A DNA stretch of 64,000 nucleotides. It comes from Bog-473 sp963850095. GTDB lineage: Bacteria; Actinomycetota; Acidimicrobiia; Acidimicrobiales; RAAP-2. Made by a program: the position numbers and the translations under genes. The first letter of the stretch is position 1; each line of letters opens with the position of its first letter. The notes beneath the pieces are model-generated. The model saw only the letters and a list, made by a program, of their open reading frames with translations. It searched no databases and was not told the DNA's origin. Below are positions 1 through 7,755 of the stretch, in pieces. Where the stretch lies: contig CAWKJX010000014.1 of the NCBI GenBank assembly GCA_963850095.1, positions 481,312 to 545,311 of the forward strand, written 5' to 3'.

Positions 1-338
1 TCACCGGCGAGCGCAAGAACATGATGCCGATGCACTGGTTCGGCAACCGGTTGCTGTCGTTGGTGACCAACGCGCTCTACCGCACCACGCTGTCCGACAT
101 GGAGACGTGCTACAAGCTCTTCGACGCCCAGGTGCTCGAAGGCCTCACCATCGTGTCCAACAAGTTCGACTTCGAGCCCGAGATCACGGCCAAGGTGCTC
201 CGGCGCGGCTTCCGCATTTACGAAGTGCCCATCTCCTATGCCGGCCGGGAGCACGACGAGGGTAAGAAGATCACCTGGCGTGACGGCTTCAGCGCCTTGC
301 GAGCCCTGGTCAAGTTCCGTTTCACCAAGGACTACTGA
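1..338 (+). CDS. Family 2 glycosyltransferase, C-terminal fragment (DPM1-like)
   Basis: This is the C-terminal part of a GT2 polyprenol-phosphate sugar transferase; the reading frame is open from base 3 and the start lies outside the window. The visible segment has TGERKN, the core DMETCYKLF (the region where these enzymes read the acceptor), FDFEPEITAKVLRRG and a YEVPISYAGRE-EGKKI tail. This order is characteristic of dolichol/undecaprenyl-phosphate mannosyl- or glucosyltransferases. No C-terminal membrane segment is present, so it is the soluble DPM1-like type, acting on the cytoplasmic face of the membrane. It is followed 7 bases later by another GT2 gene. Exact sugar and acceptor cannot be read from this fragment. 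Confidence 0.85.
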   Translation, partial: TGERKNMMPMHWFGNRLLSLVTNALYRTTLSDMETCYKLFDAQVLEGLTIVSNKFDFEPEITAKVLRRGFRIYEVPISYAGREHDEGKKITWRDGFSALRALVKFRFTKDY

Positions 339-345
339 GACCGAG

Positions 346-1233
346 GTGACCGGGGTGACCGGCGTGATCGGCGCCGTCGTGGTCGACCACGACGCGGGGC
401 CGCTGCTGCGGAGCTGCCTGCGGTCCATCCTGGCCGAAGGGGTGTCGTCGGTGGTGGTGGTCGAGAACGGCGCCGCCGGCAGCGCGGGCGACGCGTTGGC
501 GGAGCTGGTGGCGGAGAATCCACAAGTGCCCGTGCAGGTGGTGCAGCCGGGCCGCAACCTGGGCTTCGGCGCCGGGGTCAACCGCGGGCTGGCCGCGTTG
601 GCCGGAGCTCTCCCCCGCCTGATTGGGTGCTGGTGTCGAACCCCGACCTGGTCGTGCACCCCGGTGCGCTCGACGCGCTGCGCCACGCCCTCGAGGCCAA
701 CCCGGCCTGGGCCGTGGTGGGGCCGCGGATCTACACCGAGACCGGCGACGTCTACCCGTCCGTCCGCACCTTCCCCTCCTTCACCGACGCCGCCGGCCAC
801 GCGCTGCTGGCGTTGTTCAACCCGGACAACCCCTTCACCCGGCGTTACAACCCCGGCACCCCCGAAGGGGACGAGGTGGCCCGGGCGGGCTGGGTCTCGG
901 GCTCGTGCTTCCTGGCCCGGCGCGAGCGCGCTCGAGGAGCTGGGCGGCTTCGACGAGGCCTATTTCATGTACGCCGAGGACATGGACCTGTGCTGGCGGG
1001 CCCACCACGGCGGCTGGGGCGTCGGCTTCGCCGGTGCCGCCGAGGTCACCCACGTCCAGGGCGTGAGCACGGCGCGCCACCCGTACCGCATGATGGTGGC
1101 CCACCACCGCTCCGCCCTGCGTTTCACGCTGCGCACGACGTCGGGCTGGCGCCGGGCCGCTCTGCCCCTGGCCGTCCTGGTGCTCGGCGTCCGGATGGCC
1201 ATGGCGGCCATCCGGCTCACCATGTCGAGGTAG
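346..1233 (+). CDS. Family 2 glycosyltransferase, rhamnosyltransferase-like (two frameshifts)
   Basis: A GT-A fold glycosyltransferase resembling dTDP-rhamnosyl transferases (WbbL/RfbF type) that decorate polyprenyl-linked intermediates. Three frames must be joined: N-terminal part (346 to ~615, ending NLGFGAGVNRGL), middle (~622 to ~925, VLVSNPDLVVHPGAL, the DXD-like NPD site, and WVSGSCFLARR), and C-terminal part (~930 to 1233, LEELGGFDEAYFMYAEDMDLCWR, the acidic acceptor-side motif). The joints preserve family order, so each looks like a single-base error. The GTG at 346 is the first start after the upstream stop; GTGs at 355 and 364 are alternatives. A hydrophobic C-terminal stretch suggests membrane association. 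Confidence 0.75.
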   Translation: MTGVTGVIGAVVVDHDAGPLLRSCLRSILAEGVSSVVVVENGAAGSAGDALAELVAENPQVPVQVVQPGRNLGFGAGVNRGLAALAGALPRLIGCWCRTPTWSCTPVRSTRCATPSRPTRPGPWWGRGSTPRPATSTRPSAPSPPSPTPPATRCWRCSTRTTPSPGVTTPAPPKGTRWPGRAGSRARASWPGASALEELGGFDEAYFMYAEDMDLCWRAHHGGWGVGFAGAAEVTHVQGVSTARHPYRMMVAHHRSALRFTLRTTSGWRRAALPLAVLVLGVRMAMAAIRLTMSR

Positions 1234-1241
1234 AGGCGGGG

Positions 1242-2298
1242 GTGCGAAGGCCGCGCGGCTGGGTGATCGTCGCCCTGGCCGCCATTGCCGCCTGCGTGCT
1301 GGCCCTGGCCCTCGCCGCTGCGGTGAGCGGCCCCGGGAGCCCGGCGGTGCGCGTCGAGCCCGAGGTCCAGTTCGCGCTGCCGCCCGCGTCACTGGGATGC
1401 TCGGGCAGCACCCCGCTGGCGGGTGGCGGCGACGCGGGTGCCGCTGACCGTGAGCACGGTGGCGGGCCAGACGGCCGAGTCCGTGAACGTCTGCTTCGGC
1501 GGGCAGGGTCCCTACCCCTTCGTGCTCGACTCGGGGGCGGGCGAGTCGAGCATCGACGCCACGCTGGCCAAGCACCTGCACCTGGCGACGGCCGGGCCCT
1601 CGAGCCTCTTCGCCGGCGTCGGCTGCACCGGCACGGCCCGGCCCGTGCAGGCGCCGTCCTGGTCGATGGACGGCGTCGCACTGGAGCCGCAGCAGTTGAC
1701 CGCGGCCACGCTGCCCCAGATCGGGGGCAAGGGCGAGCCGGACGGTCTCCTGGGCTCCGACGTGCTGGGCCGCTTCGGCGCCGTGCGCATCGACTTTGCC
1801 GCCGCTGCCCTGACCCTGCCGGGCCCCGAGGGCGCCCCCCTCAGCGGGACCGCCTCGTACACCGGCCCCCTCGGGCCGCCGCCCACCACGCTGACCCAGG
1901 GCGAGGGCACCACGGTGCCGCTCACCGTGTCGCCGGTGCCCGGGGACGTTTCGCTCAGCGTGGCGGTGCGTTTCCGCGGCGGACCCCGGCGCAGCTTCGT
2001 GGTCGACACCGGGTCCTCCCAGAGCGTGGTCGCCTCGTCGTTGGCCCGGGCCGAGTCCCTGACCGCCACCAACCTGGCTCAGCGCCAGGCGACCGTGTGC
2101 TCGACCATCGTTGCCCCCCTGGTGCACAGCGGGAGCTGGTCGGTGCCGGGGCAGGCCCTGTACCCGCAACTGGTGGGCGAGACCGACTTCGGCGTCATCA
2201 GCGCCGGCGGCACCGAGGGCCTGCTCGGCTCCGACCAGCTCAGGCGCTACCACTGGGTCGTCCTGGACTACGCCGGCGCCCGGCTCGTCCTGGGTTGA
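1242..2298 (+). CDS. Membrane-anchored two-lobed retropepsin-like aspartic protease (frameshift near 1420)
   Basis: From the GTG at 1242 the protein begins with a single hydrophobic segment (signal anchor, about residues 8-30). The frame shifts near 1415-1430, after which the open frame continues to 2298. The rest contains two aspartic-protease half-domains. Lobe 1 has FVLDSGAGESSID and later GLLGSDVLGRFGAVRIDF. Lobe 2 has FVVDTGSSQSVV and GLLGSDQLRRYHWVVLDY. Each has the catalytic D-(S/T)-G plus the hydrophobic-hydrophobic-G closing motif. Bacterial relatives usually carry one such lobe and must dimerise; here two are in one chain, as in pepsin. It is probably exposed outside the membrane. 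Substrate unknown. An internal GTG at 1423 could start a soluble form if the frameshift is real. Confidence 0.65.
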
Positions 2299-2320
2299 GG
2301 GACGGGACCGGCCGCTGCGC

Positions 2321-3139
2321 TCACTCCGGGCCCTGACAGCCCCAGCATGTCGGTGACGCCGTGGTCGCGTCCCGGCCGTGTAGCCGCCGTCCACCGCCAG
2401 GGCGTGGCCGGTGACGAAGGAGGCGTCGTCGGAGAGCAGGAAGGCGGCCGCGGCGGCGATCTCCTCCGGCCGGCCCATGCGACGACCGAGCTTGTGCTCG
2501 TGCAGAATGTCCGCCAGCGCCGCCTCCATGCCCGGGCCGAAGACCGACTCCGTCATCGGCGTCTCGATGAACCCCGGGCAGATGGCGTTGACCCGGATGC
2601 CACGGCCGGCGTAGTCGATGGCCATGTTCTTGGTGAGGATGACGACGCCCCCCTTGGATGCGCTGTAGGCACTCCCGCCCGCCGTGCCCTCGAGCCCCTC
2701 GATGCTGGCGATCGTCACCACCGAGCCCCGCTGGCCGTCGGCGCGGGCCGGCTGGGCCAGCAGCTGCGCCACGACGTGCTTGGCGGTCAGGAACGTCCCC
2801 GTCAGGTTGACGGCGATGACCCGGGCCCACTCGCCGGCGGGCAGGAGGTGGACCGGGCCGCCGCCGGCCACTCCGGCTGCGTTGACCAGGCCCTCGACCG
2901 ATCCGCCGAAGGCCACGGCGGCCTGCACCAGCGCTTCGACCGAGCCTTCGTCGGTCACGTCGACCCGGGTGAAGGCCCACCGTGCCCCGACGTCGGCGCC
3001 TCCGAGGTCGCCCGAAGGCTCCGCGATGTCCGCCCCCATGACCCGGGCTCCCTCCTCGAAGCAACCGGGCCGCCGTGGCCCGCCCGATACCCGAGGCGGC
3101 GCCGGTCACGACGTAGGTCCGGCCGTTCAGTCCGCGCAT
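2321..3139 (-). CDS. Short-chain dehydrogenase/reductase (two frameshifts)
   Basis: An NAD(P)-dependent SDR oxidoreductase of the classical ~250-residue type. The N-terminus (from ATG 3139) has VVTGAASGIGRATAARLL, the TGxxxGxG cofactor loop. One extra C near 3058 shifts the frame, after which the rest reads correctly: GLVNAAGVAGGG (the NAG motif), SVVTIASIEG with catalytic Ser, YSASKGGV with catalytic Tyr and Lys, and VNAICPGFIETPM. The end is again ambiguous near 2385, where AVDGGYTAG should be followed by a short tail; the stop at 2321 is in the original frame. Substrate unknown. It converges with the protease gene and is divergent from the luciferase-like gene at 3253. Confidence 0.8.
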   Translation of the reverse strand: MRGLNGRTYVVTGAASGIGRATAARLLRGGSPGHGGGHRGAFGRPRRRRRRGTVGLHPGRRDRRRLGRSAGAGRRGLRRIGRGPGQRSRSGRRRPGPPPARRRVGPGHRRQPDGDVPDRQARRGAAAGPAGPRRRPAGLGGDDRQHRGARGHGGRECLQRIQGGRRHPHQEHGHRLRRPWHPGQRHLPGVHRDADDGVGLRPGHGGGAGGHSARAQARSSHGPAGGDRRRGRLPALRRRLLRHRPRPGGGRRLHGRDATTASPTCWGCQGPE

Positions 3140-3252
3140 GGCACCTCCACCTCCGCGTTGGTTGCGCCCGGGTGAGCCGGGCTGATAGGAGCAGGGTCCA
3201 GTTCTAGCCCGGGCCGACCCCGGGCCACCGTCTCCCGGGGGGAGCCCACGCC

Positions 3253-4358
3253 ATGAAATTCGCGCTGTTCTACGAAATCCCGGTCCCGCGCCCCTGGGAG
3301 CCCGAGAGCGAGCTGGTGGCCTACCGCAACACGCTCGAACAGGCCATCGCCGGCGACCGCTTCGGCTGGCACGCCTTCTGGACGGTCGAGCACCACTTCC
3401 TCCAGGAGTACTCGCACTGCTCCAACCCCGAGGTGCTCTACGGCGCCATCGCGGCGCGCACCGAGCGCATCCGGCTCGGCTACGGCGTGCGCCTCATGCC
3501 CAAGCCGTACAACCACCCGGTGCGCACGGCCGAGTCGGTGGCCGTCCTCGACCTGCTCTCGGGCGGCCGGGTCGACCTGGGCACGGGGCGCTCGGCCACC
3601 CGGGCCGAGCTCGAGGGCTTCGGCGTCGACCCGGGCGAGAGCCGTCGCATGTGGCAGGAGGCGATCGGGCACGTCGTCGGCTGCTGGACCAACGAGGAGT
3701 ACGAGTTCGACGGCGAGTTCTGGCAGATGCCGCGAGCGCCGGGTGCAACCCAAGCCGTGGCAGAAGCCGCACCCGCCCCTGTGGGGCGCCACCACCAGCG
3801 ACGAGGGGCACGCCCAGGTGGGCGACCTCGGGCTCGGACTGTGCTCGTTCGCCGTCGGCCTGCCCCCGTCGGAGGTCAAGCGCAAGATCGACGTCTACCG
3901 CGAGGCGGTGCAACGCTGCACCAGCCCCATCGGCGCCTTCGTCAACAACCAGGCCGCCACCTTCACCATGGCCATCTGCGCCCCGGACCGGGAGAAGGCG
4001 AAGGCCGAGGCCCGCGAGTCCTTCGAGTGGTACCCGAAGACGGGCGCCCGCCAGATCGCCACCCTGACCGACTGGATGGCCGAGCGCAACGAGTCGCTCG
4101 GCAGCTACGCCTACGCGGCCGACATGAAGAAGACCGACGACGAGGGCCTGCTCGACCTGCATCAGCCTGGAGTACCTGATGGACTCCAACGCCTGCGTGC
4201 TGGGTACACCCGAGGAGTGCCTCGAGGCCTGCCGCCAGTACGAGGCGGCCGGGGTCGACCTGCTGCTCTGCCTGGTCAACCCCTACAAAATCCCCCACGA
4301 GACGGTCATGCAGACCATTGAGCTCATGGGCACCGAGGTCATCCCCGCCTTTGACTAG
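3253..4358 (+). CDS. LLM-class flavin-dependent oxidoreductase (two frameshifts)
   Basis: A bacterial luciferase-like monooxygenase (TIM barrel, FMN or F420 dependent). The N-terminal third has WTVEHHFLQEYSHCSNPEV, the usual E-HHF signature, then MPKPYNHPVRTAE and DLLSGGRVDLGTGRS. Frame shifts near 3733 and near 4165 join it to QPKPWQKPHPPLWGATTS and finally to YLMDSNACVLGTPEECLEACRQ, ending EVIPAFD at 4358. The rebuilt length of about 368 residues fits the family. ATG 3253 follows a GGGG-rich segment. It is divergent from the SDR at 2321-3139 across about 110 bases, so the two may share a promoter region. Substrate unknown. Confidence 0.8.
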
Positions 4359-4442
4359 GAGCGACACCAGACGCACCCCCTGCCATCGGGCAGGCTGAGG
4401 GGATGTTCCGGAGCACAGGCACCCGTCCGGGCCGCGCCGGTC

Positions 4443-5021
4443 GTGCTGGCGGCCCTGGCCCTGGCCCTGGCCCCGGCCGTGCTCGTGCCCGGCGCCACGG
4501 CGGCGGCCAAGTCCAGCACGTCCACCACGTCCACCACGTCCAACACGTCCACCAAGACGCCACCCGCGTCGAAACTGGTGCAGGTCGGACACGGCACCTT
4601 CTGGGAGTGCAAGCCCAAGACCACGCAGATCCTGGTCGGGGTCAACACGCTGACGTTGCATCCGGGCGCCACCTTGAGCATCGACTTCGTCGTGCGCAAC
4701 GAGGCGGCGGCCGAATGCAACTACGTCGCCCCTTATGCCGGCGCGGCGCCAGGTCCCACCTCCACCGCGCTCCAGGCCGGGCCCTGCGGCTCCATCGGCT
4801 ACGAGATCGTCGGCGCCCACCGCAAGAACGTCTGGCCGGGCCCGGCCGCCTTCAACTGCCCCGCCCTCGGCTTCGCCGAGCTGCAGCCCTCGGCCACCGT
4901 GTCGGGTGCCGGGAGCTGGAGCCAGGACAGGCCGGGCAGCTCGCACCGGGTGCCGACCGGCAGCTACACCCTCGTCGTCGACGGGCACTTCGACTTCCCG
5001 CTGCACGTCGTCTCCCACTGA
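4443..5021 (+). CDS. Secreted DUF4232-like hypothetical protein
   Basis: A small exported protein of about 190 residues. It opens with an Ala/Leu-rich signal segment ending near GATAAA, followed by a Ser/Thr-rich low-complexity stretch with repeats of the STTST type (residues ~24-40). The folded part has three visible cysteines (WECKP, ECNYV, FNCPA) and ends with TYTLVVDG-like strands. This organisation recalls DUF4232-type actinobacterial envelope proteins, but I cannot prove the family. The GTG at 4443 is the first usable start in this frame; an ATG at 4403 lies in another frame and would need a frameshift. Function unknown. Confidence 0.6.
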   Translation: MLAALALALAPAVLVPGATAAAKSSTSTTSTTSNTSTKTPPASKLVQVGHGTFWECKPKTTQILVGVNTLTLHPGATLSIDFVVRNEAAAECNYVAPYAGAAPGPTSTALQAGPCGSIGYEIVGAHRKNVWPGPAAFNCPALGFAELQPSATVSGAGSWSQDRPGSSHRVPTGSYTLVVDGHFDFPLHVVSH

Positions 5022-5062
5022 AGGGCCGCTGTCGACCGGCCCACGCGACCGGCCACCACGGT

Positions 5063-6043
5063 TCAGGGCACCAGCGCGATCTTCCCCACCGTGCGCCGGC
5101 CCAGCAGGTCCTCCAGGGCCCGGGCCACCTCGTCGAGCGGGTACTCGGTCGGGTGCACGGGCACGATCGACCCCGCCTCCACCAGCGCCAGCAGGTCGTC
5201 GAGCAGGGCGCGCTGCTCGGCCGCGTGCTGCATGGCCCAGATGCCCCAATCGATCCCGATCACCGTCCGGTTGCGCAGCAACACCTGGTTGAGGGGCACG
5301 CTCGGGATGGCGCCCGAGGCGAAGCCGATGACCAGGTAGCGGCCGCGGTCGCCCAGCGCCCGCAGCGAGGGCTCGGCCAGATCGCCGCCGATCGGGTCGA
5401 CCACCAGGTCGACCCCGGTGCCGCCGGCCCAGGCCCGTGCCGCGTCCTTCACCGACTCCGCCGCCGGGTCCAGCACCGCCTCGGCCCCCGCCGCCCGCGC
5501 CGCCTCCCGCTTCTCGGCCGACGAGGCCACGCCCAGTACCCGGCAGCCGAGTGCCCGGGCCACGCCGATGGCGGCCAGACCGACGCCGCCCCCGGCGCCC
5601 AGCACCAGCACCGCCTCGCCCGGCCGGGCGCCGGCCCGGTCACGCAGGGCGAAGAGGGACGTGCTGTAGCTCTGCGTGAAGGTGGCCGCCCGCGGTGCGT
5701 CGAGGACGTCGGGCAGTGCCACCACCGACCCCGCCGACGCCGCCACCTTGGTGGCGAAGGCCCCCAGCCCGGCCGACACCAGCACACGCCGGCCCACCTC
5801 GAGCCCGTGCCCCGCACGTCGCCGCCCACCGCCGCCACGCGGCCCGCCGCCTCGGTGCCGGGGACGAAGGGGAGTGGCGGCTTTATTTGGTACTGGCCGC
5901 CCACGAAGAGGGCGTCGACGAAGTTCACGCCGGCCGCCTCGACGTCCACCACGACGCCGCCCGGGCGAGGGCTCGGGGTCGGGCCATTGCTCCACCCGCA
6001 GCAGCGAGGGCGGCCCCAGCTCGTGGCAGACGACGGCGCGCAC
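5063..6043 (-). CDS. Quinone oxidoreductase / zinc-independent MDR dehydrogenase (two compensating frameshifts)
   Basis: A medium-chain dehydrogenase/reductase like NADPH:quinone oxidoreductase (QorA). It has VLVLGAGGGVGLAAIGVARAL, an extended Rossmann loop with no structural zinc site. It also has DLVVDPIGGD, the GRYLVIGFASG strand and the C-terminal RRTVGKIALVP. The frame is open throughout. However, residues ~31-75 are Arg/Gly-rich nonsense, while the neighbouring frame over 5815-5965 reads DVEAAGVNFVDALFVGGQYQ and PFVPGTEAAGRV, the family's N-terminal GroES-like motifs. Two compensating single-base errors are therefore likely. Converges with the acetyltransferase-side genes; substrate unknown. 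Confidence 0.8.
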   Translation of the reverse strand: MRAVVCHELGPPSLLRVEQWPDPEPSPGRRRGGRRGGRRELRRRPLRGRPVPNKAATPLRPRHRGGGPRGGGGRRRAGHGLEVGRRVLVSAGLGAFATKVAASAGSVVALPDVLDAPRAATFTQSYSTSLFALRDRAGARPGEAVLVLGAGGGVGLAAIGVARALGCRVLGVASSAEKREAARAAGAEAVLDPAAESVKDAARAWAGGTGVDLVVDPIGGDLAEPSLRALGDRGRYLVIGFASGAIPSVPLNQVLLRNRTVIGIDWGIWAMQHAAEQRALLDDLLALVEAGSIVPVHPTEYPLDEVARALEDLLGRRTVGKIALVP

Positions 6044-6067
6044 GGGCCGTCACGCTACTTTCGACCG

Positions 6068-6561
6068 GTGGACGCCATCCGGATCCGGACCGCCGACCCG
6101 GCCGAGCTCGCGCTCCTGCCCCCGCTGGAGGCGGCCGCCGACACCGTCTTCGACGCGCTCGGCATCGGCCCGCTGCCAGGGCCCGGCTCCGAGGAGGACC
6201 TGGCGGCGGCCCTCGTGGTCCTGGTGGCCGGCGACCCGCCCCAGGGTTTCGCCACGCATCCGACGCCCTGGCCGGCGGCGCCCACCTCGAGCAGCTCTCG
6301 GTCCACCCGGACTACGGGCGCCGGGGCATCGGCCGCGCCCTGCTGCGGGCCGCCGTCGACTGGGCGGCCACCCGGGGCTACGACGAGCTCACCCTGGCCA
6401 CCTACCGCGACGTGCCCTGGAACGCGCCCTTCTACGCTTCCGAGGGCTTCGTCCAAAGGGGCCCGGTCGACGACTGGTACGCCGCCCGCGGCCTGCCGGC
6501 CGAAGAGCCCGTCATGGGCCGCTTCGGCGTCCGCGTCCTGATGGCGCGCCCGCTCCCGTGA
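6068..6561 (+). CDS. GNAT family N-acetyltransferase (frameshift near 6255)
   Basis: An acetyl-CoA-dependent N-acetyltransferase of about 165 residues. The N-terminal half, from GTG 6068, reads DAIRIRTADPAELALLPPLE. After a one-base shift near 6250-6260, the second half carries LEQLSVHPDYGRRGIGRALL, the R-x-x-G-x-G/A acetyl-CoA pyrophosphate loop, and WNAPFYASEGF, the usual motif B. It is divergent from the quinone reductase (starts only 25 bases apart). It overlaps the convergent tag gene by about 50 bases at the 3' ends, which is tight and may reflect an error near one of the stops. Substrate unknown. Confidence 0.75.
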
Positions 6562-7141
6562 GCTCGCCGTAGCGGAAGCAGCCCACCAGGTGGTCGTTGA
6601 CCAGCCCGGCCGCCTGCAGGTGGGCGTAGCAGACGGTCGGTCCGACGAAGCCGAAGCCGCGGCGGCGCAGGTCCTTGCTCAGCGCCTCCGACTCGGCCGA
6701 CGTCGCCGGCAGTTGCGCCGTGCGGCGCCACTTGTTGACCACGGGATGCCCGCCCACGAAACCCCACAGGTAGACGTCGAAGGAACCGAACTCCGCCTGC
6801 ACCTCCAGGAACGCCCGCGCGTTGCGCACGGTCGCCTCCACCTTGGCCCGGTTGCGGATGATGCCGGGGTCCAGCAACAGCTTCTCCACCTTGGCCGGGG
6901 TGAAGCGGGCCACCTTGGCCGCGTCGAAGCCGGCGAAGGCCTTGCGGTAGCCGGCGCGCCGCTTCAGGATGGTCGACCAGCTCAACCCGGCCTGAGCGCC
7001 CTCGAGCACCAGGAACTCGAAGTGCGTGGTGTCGTCGTGCTGCGGGACGCCCCATTCGGTGTCGTGGTAGGCCACCATGTCGGGGTCGTTGCCGGCCCAG
7101 TCGCAACGCCGCACGTCGTCTGCCGAGCTTCCGCGTGTCAT
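6512..7141 (-). CDS. tag: DNA-3-methyladenine glycosylase I
   Basis: This base-excision repair enzyme removes 3-methyladenine from alkylated DNA. Family landmarks are present in order: RCDWAGNDPDMVAYHDTEWG at the N-terminus, GLSWSTILKRR (helix-hairpin-helix region), NRAKVEATVRNA, and the C-terminal VCYAHLQAAGLVNDH followed by CFRYGEL, supplying the zinc-binding Cys/His/Cys residues. Start at ATG 7141 gives 209 residues, close to the family length. The preceding acetyltransferase stop overlaps this start by 4 bases, so the two are probably co-transcribed and translationally coupled. Confidence 0.93.
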   Translation of the reverse strand: MTRGSSADDVRRCDWAGNDPDMVAYHDTEWGVPQHDDTTHFEFLVLEGAQAGLSWSTILKRRAGYRKAFAGFDAAKVARFTPAKVEKLLLDPGIIRNRAKVEATVRNARAFLEVQAEFGSFDVYLWGFVGGHPVVNKWRRTAQLPATSAESEALSKDLRRRGFGFVGPTVCYAHLQAAGLVNDHLVGCFRYGELTGAGAPSGRGRRSGP

Positions 7142-7710
7142 GTCGCCACCGTAGGACGGAGCTGCGACGGGCCGATCCGGTAGAGCACGTGGCGGCGCAG
7201 CGGGCTGCCCTCGGCCAGGCGCGGGTGGTCGAAGTCCCCGTCGGCGTCGTGCACCATGCCGAGGCGCTCCATGACGGCCTGCGAGCGCGTGTTCAGGGTC
7301 GTGGTGAACGCCACGATCTCGTCCAGGCCCGATTCGAAGCCGACGCGCAACGAGGCCGCCGCCGCCTCGGTGGCGTAGCCGTGGCCCCACCAGTCCGGGT
7401 GCAGGCGCCAGCCCACCTCGACCGCAGGGGCGCAGGGCAGCGCGGCGTCGACCCGGTGCAGGCCCACCTTGCCCACGAAGGGCGCCCGGCCGGCCACCTC
7501 GACCGCCCAGAACCCCCAGCCCTCTCGGTCCAGCTCGTCGCCGTAGCGCGCCACCATCGCGTCACTCTCGTCACGGGTCGGCGACGACCCCAGCGACTCC
7601 ACCACCAAGGGGTGGGTGTTGAGTTCGAAGAAGGGTTCGAGGTCCACGTCGGTGAACGGTCGCAGCACCAGACGTGGTGTCGTGACGACCGCTGCGGGCG
7701 CTCCAGGCAC
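7138..7710 (-). CDS. GNAT family N-acetyltransferase (RimJ/RimL-like)
   Basis: A 190-residue acetyltransferase of the ribosomal-protein-alanine type (Acetyltransf_3). It starts with the typical TTPRLVLRPFTDVDLEPFFE and has WAVEVAGRAPFVGKVGL, VEVGWRLHPDWWGHGYATEA (acetyl-CoA loop) and NTRSQAVMERLGM. These are all hallmarks of the RimJ/L branch, although most such actinobacterial paralogues are not proven ribosomal modifiers. It overlaps tag by 4 bases (ATGA) and lies 45 bases downstream of the acyl-CoA synthetase on the same strand, so the three may be one operon. Confidence 0.88.
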   Translation of the reverse strand: MPGAPAAVVTTPRLVLRPFTDVDLEPFFELNTHPLVVESLGSSPTRDESDAMVARYGDELDREGWGFWAVEVAGRAPFVGKVGLHRVDAALPCAPAVEVGWRLHPDWWGHGYATEAAAASLRVGFESGLDEIVAFTTTLNTRSQAVMERLGMVHDADGDFDHPRLAEGSPLRRHVLYRIGPSQLRPTVAT

Positions 7711-7755
7711 TCCCCGGCACCCCCGACGCTCCCGGCACCCCTCCCGCGCCCGTGG

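Noticed and set aside
835..3039. Very long minus-strand open frame of 734 codons
   Set aside because: Only the part above about 2385 is the real SDR; the remainder is antisense to the protease and glycosyltransferase genes and is Arg/Gly/His-rich with no motif.
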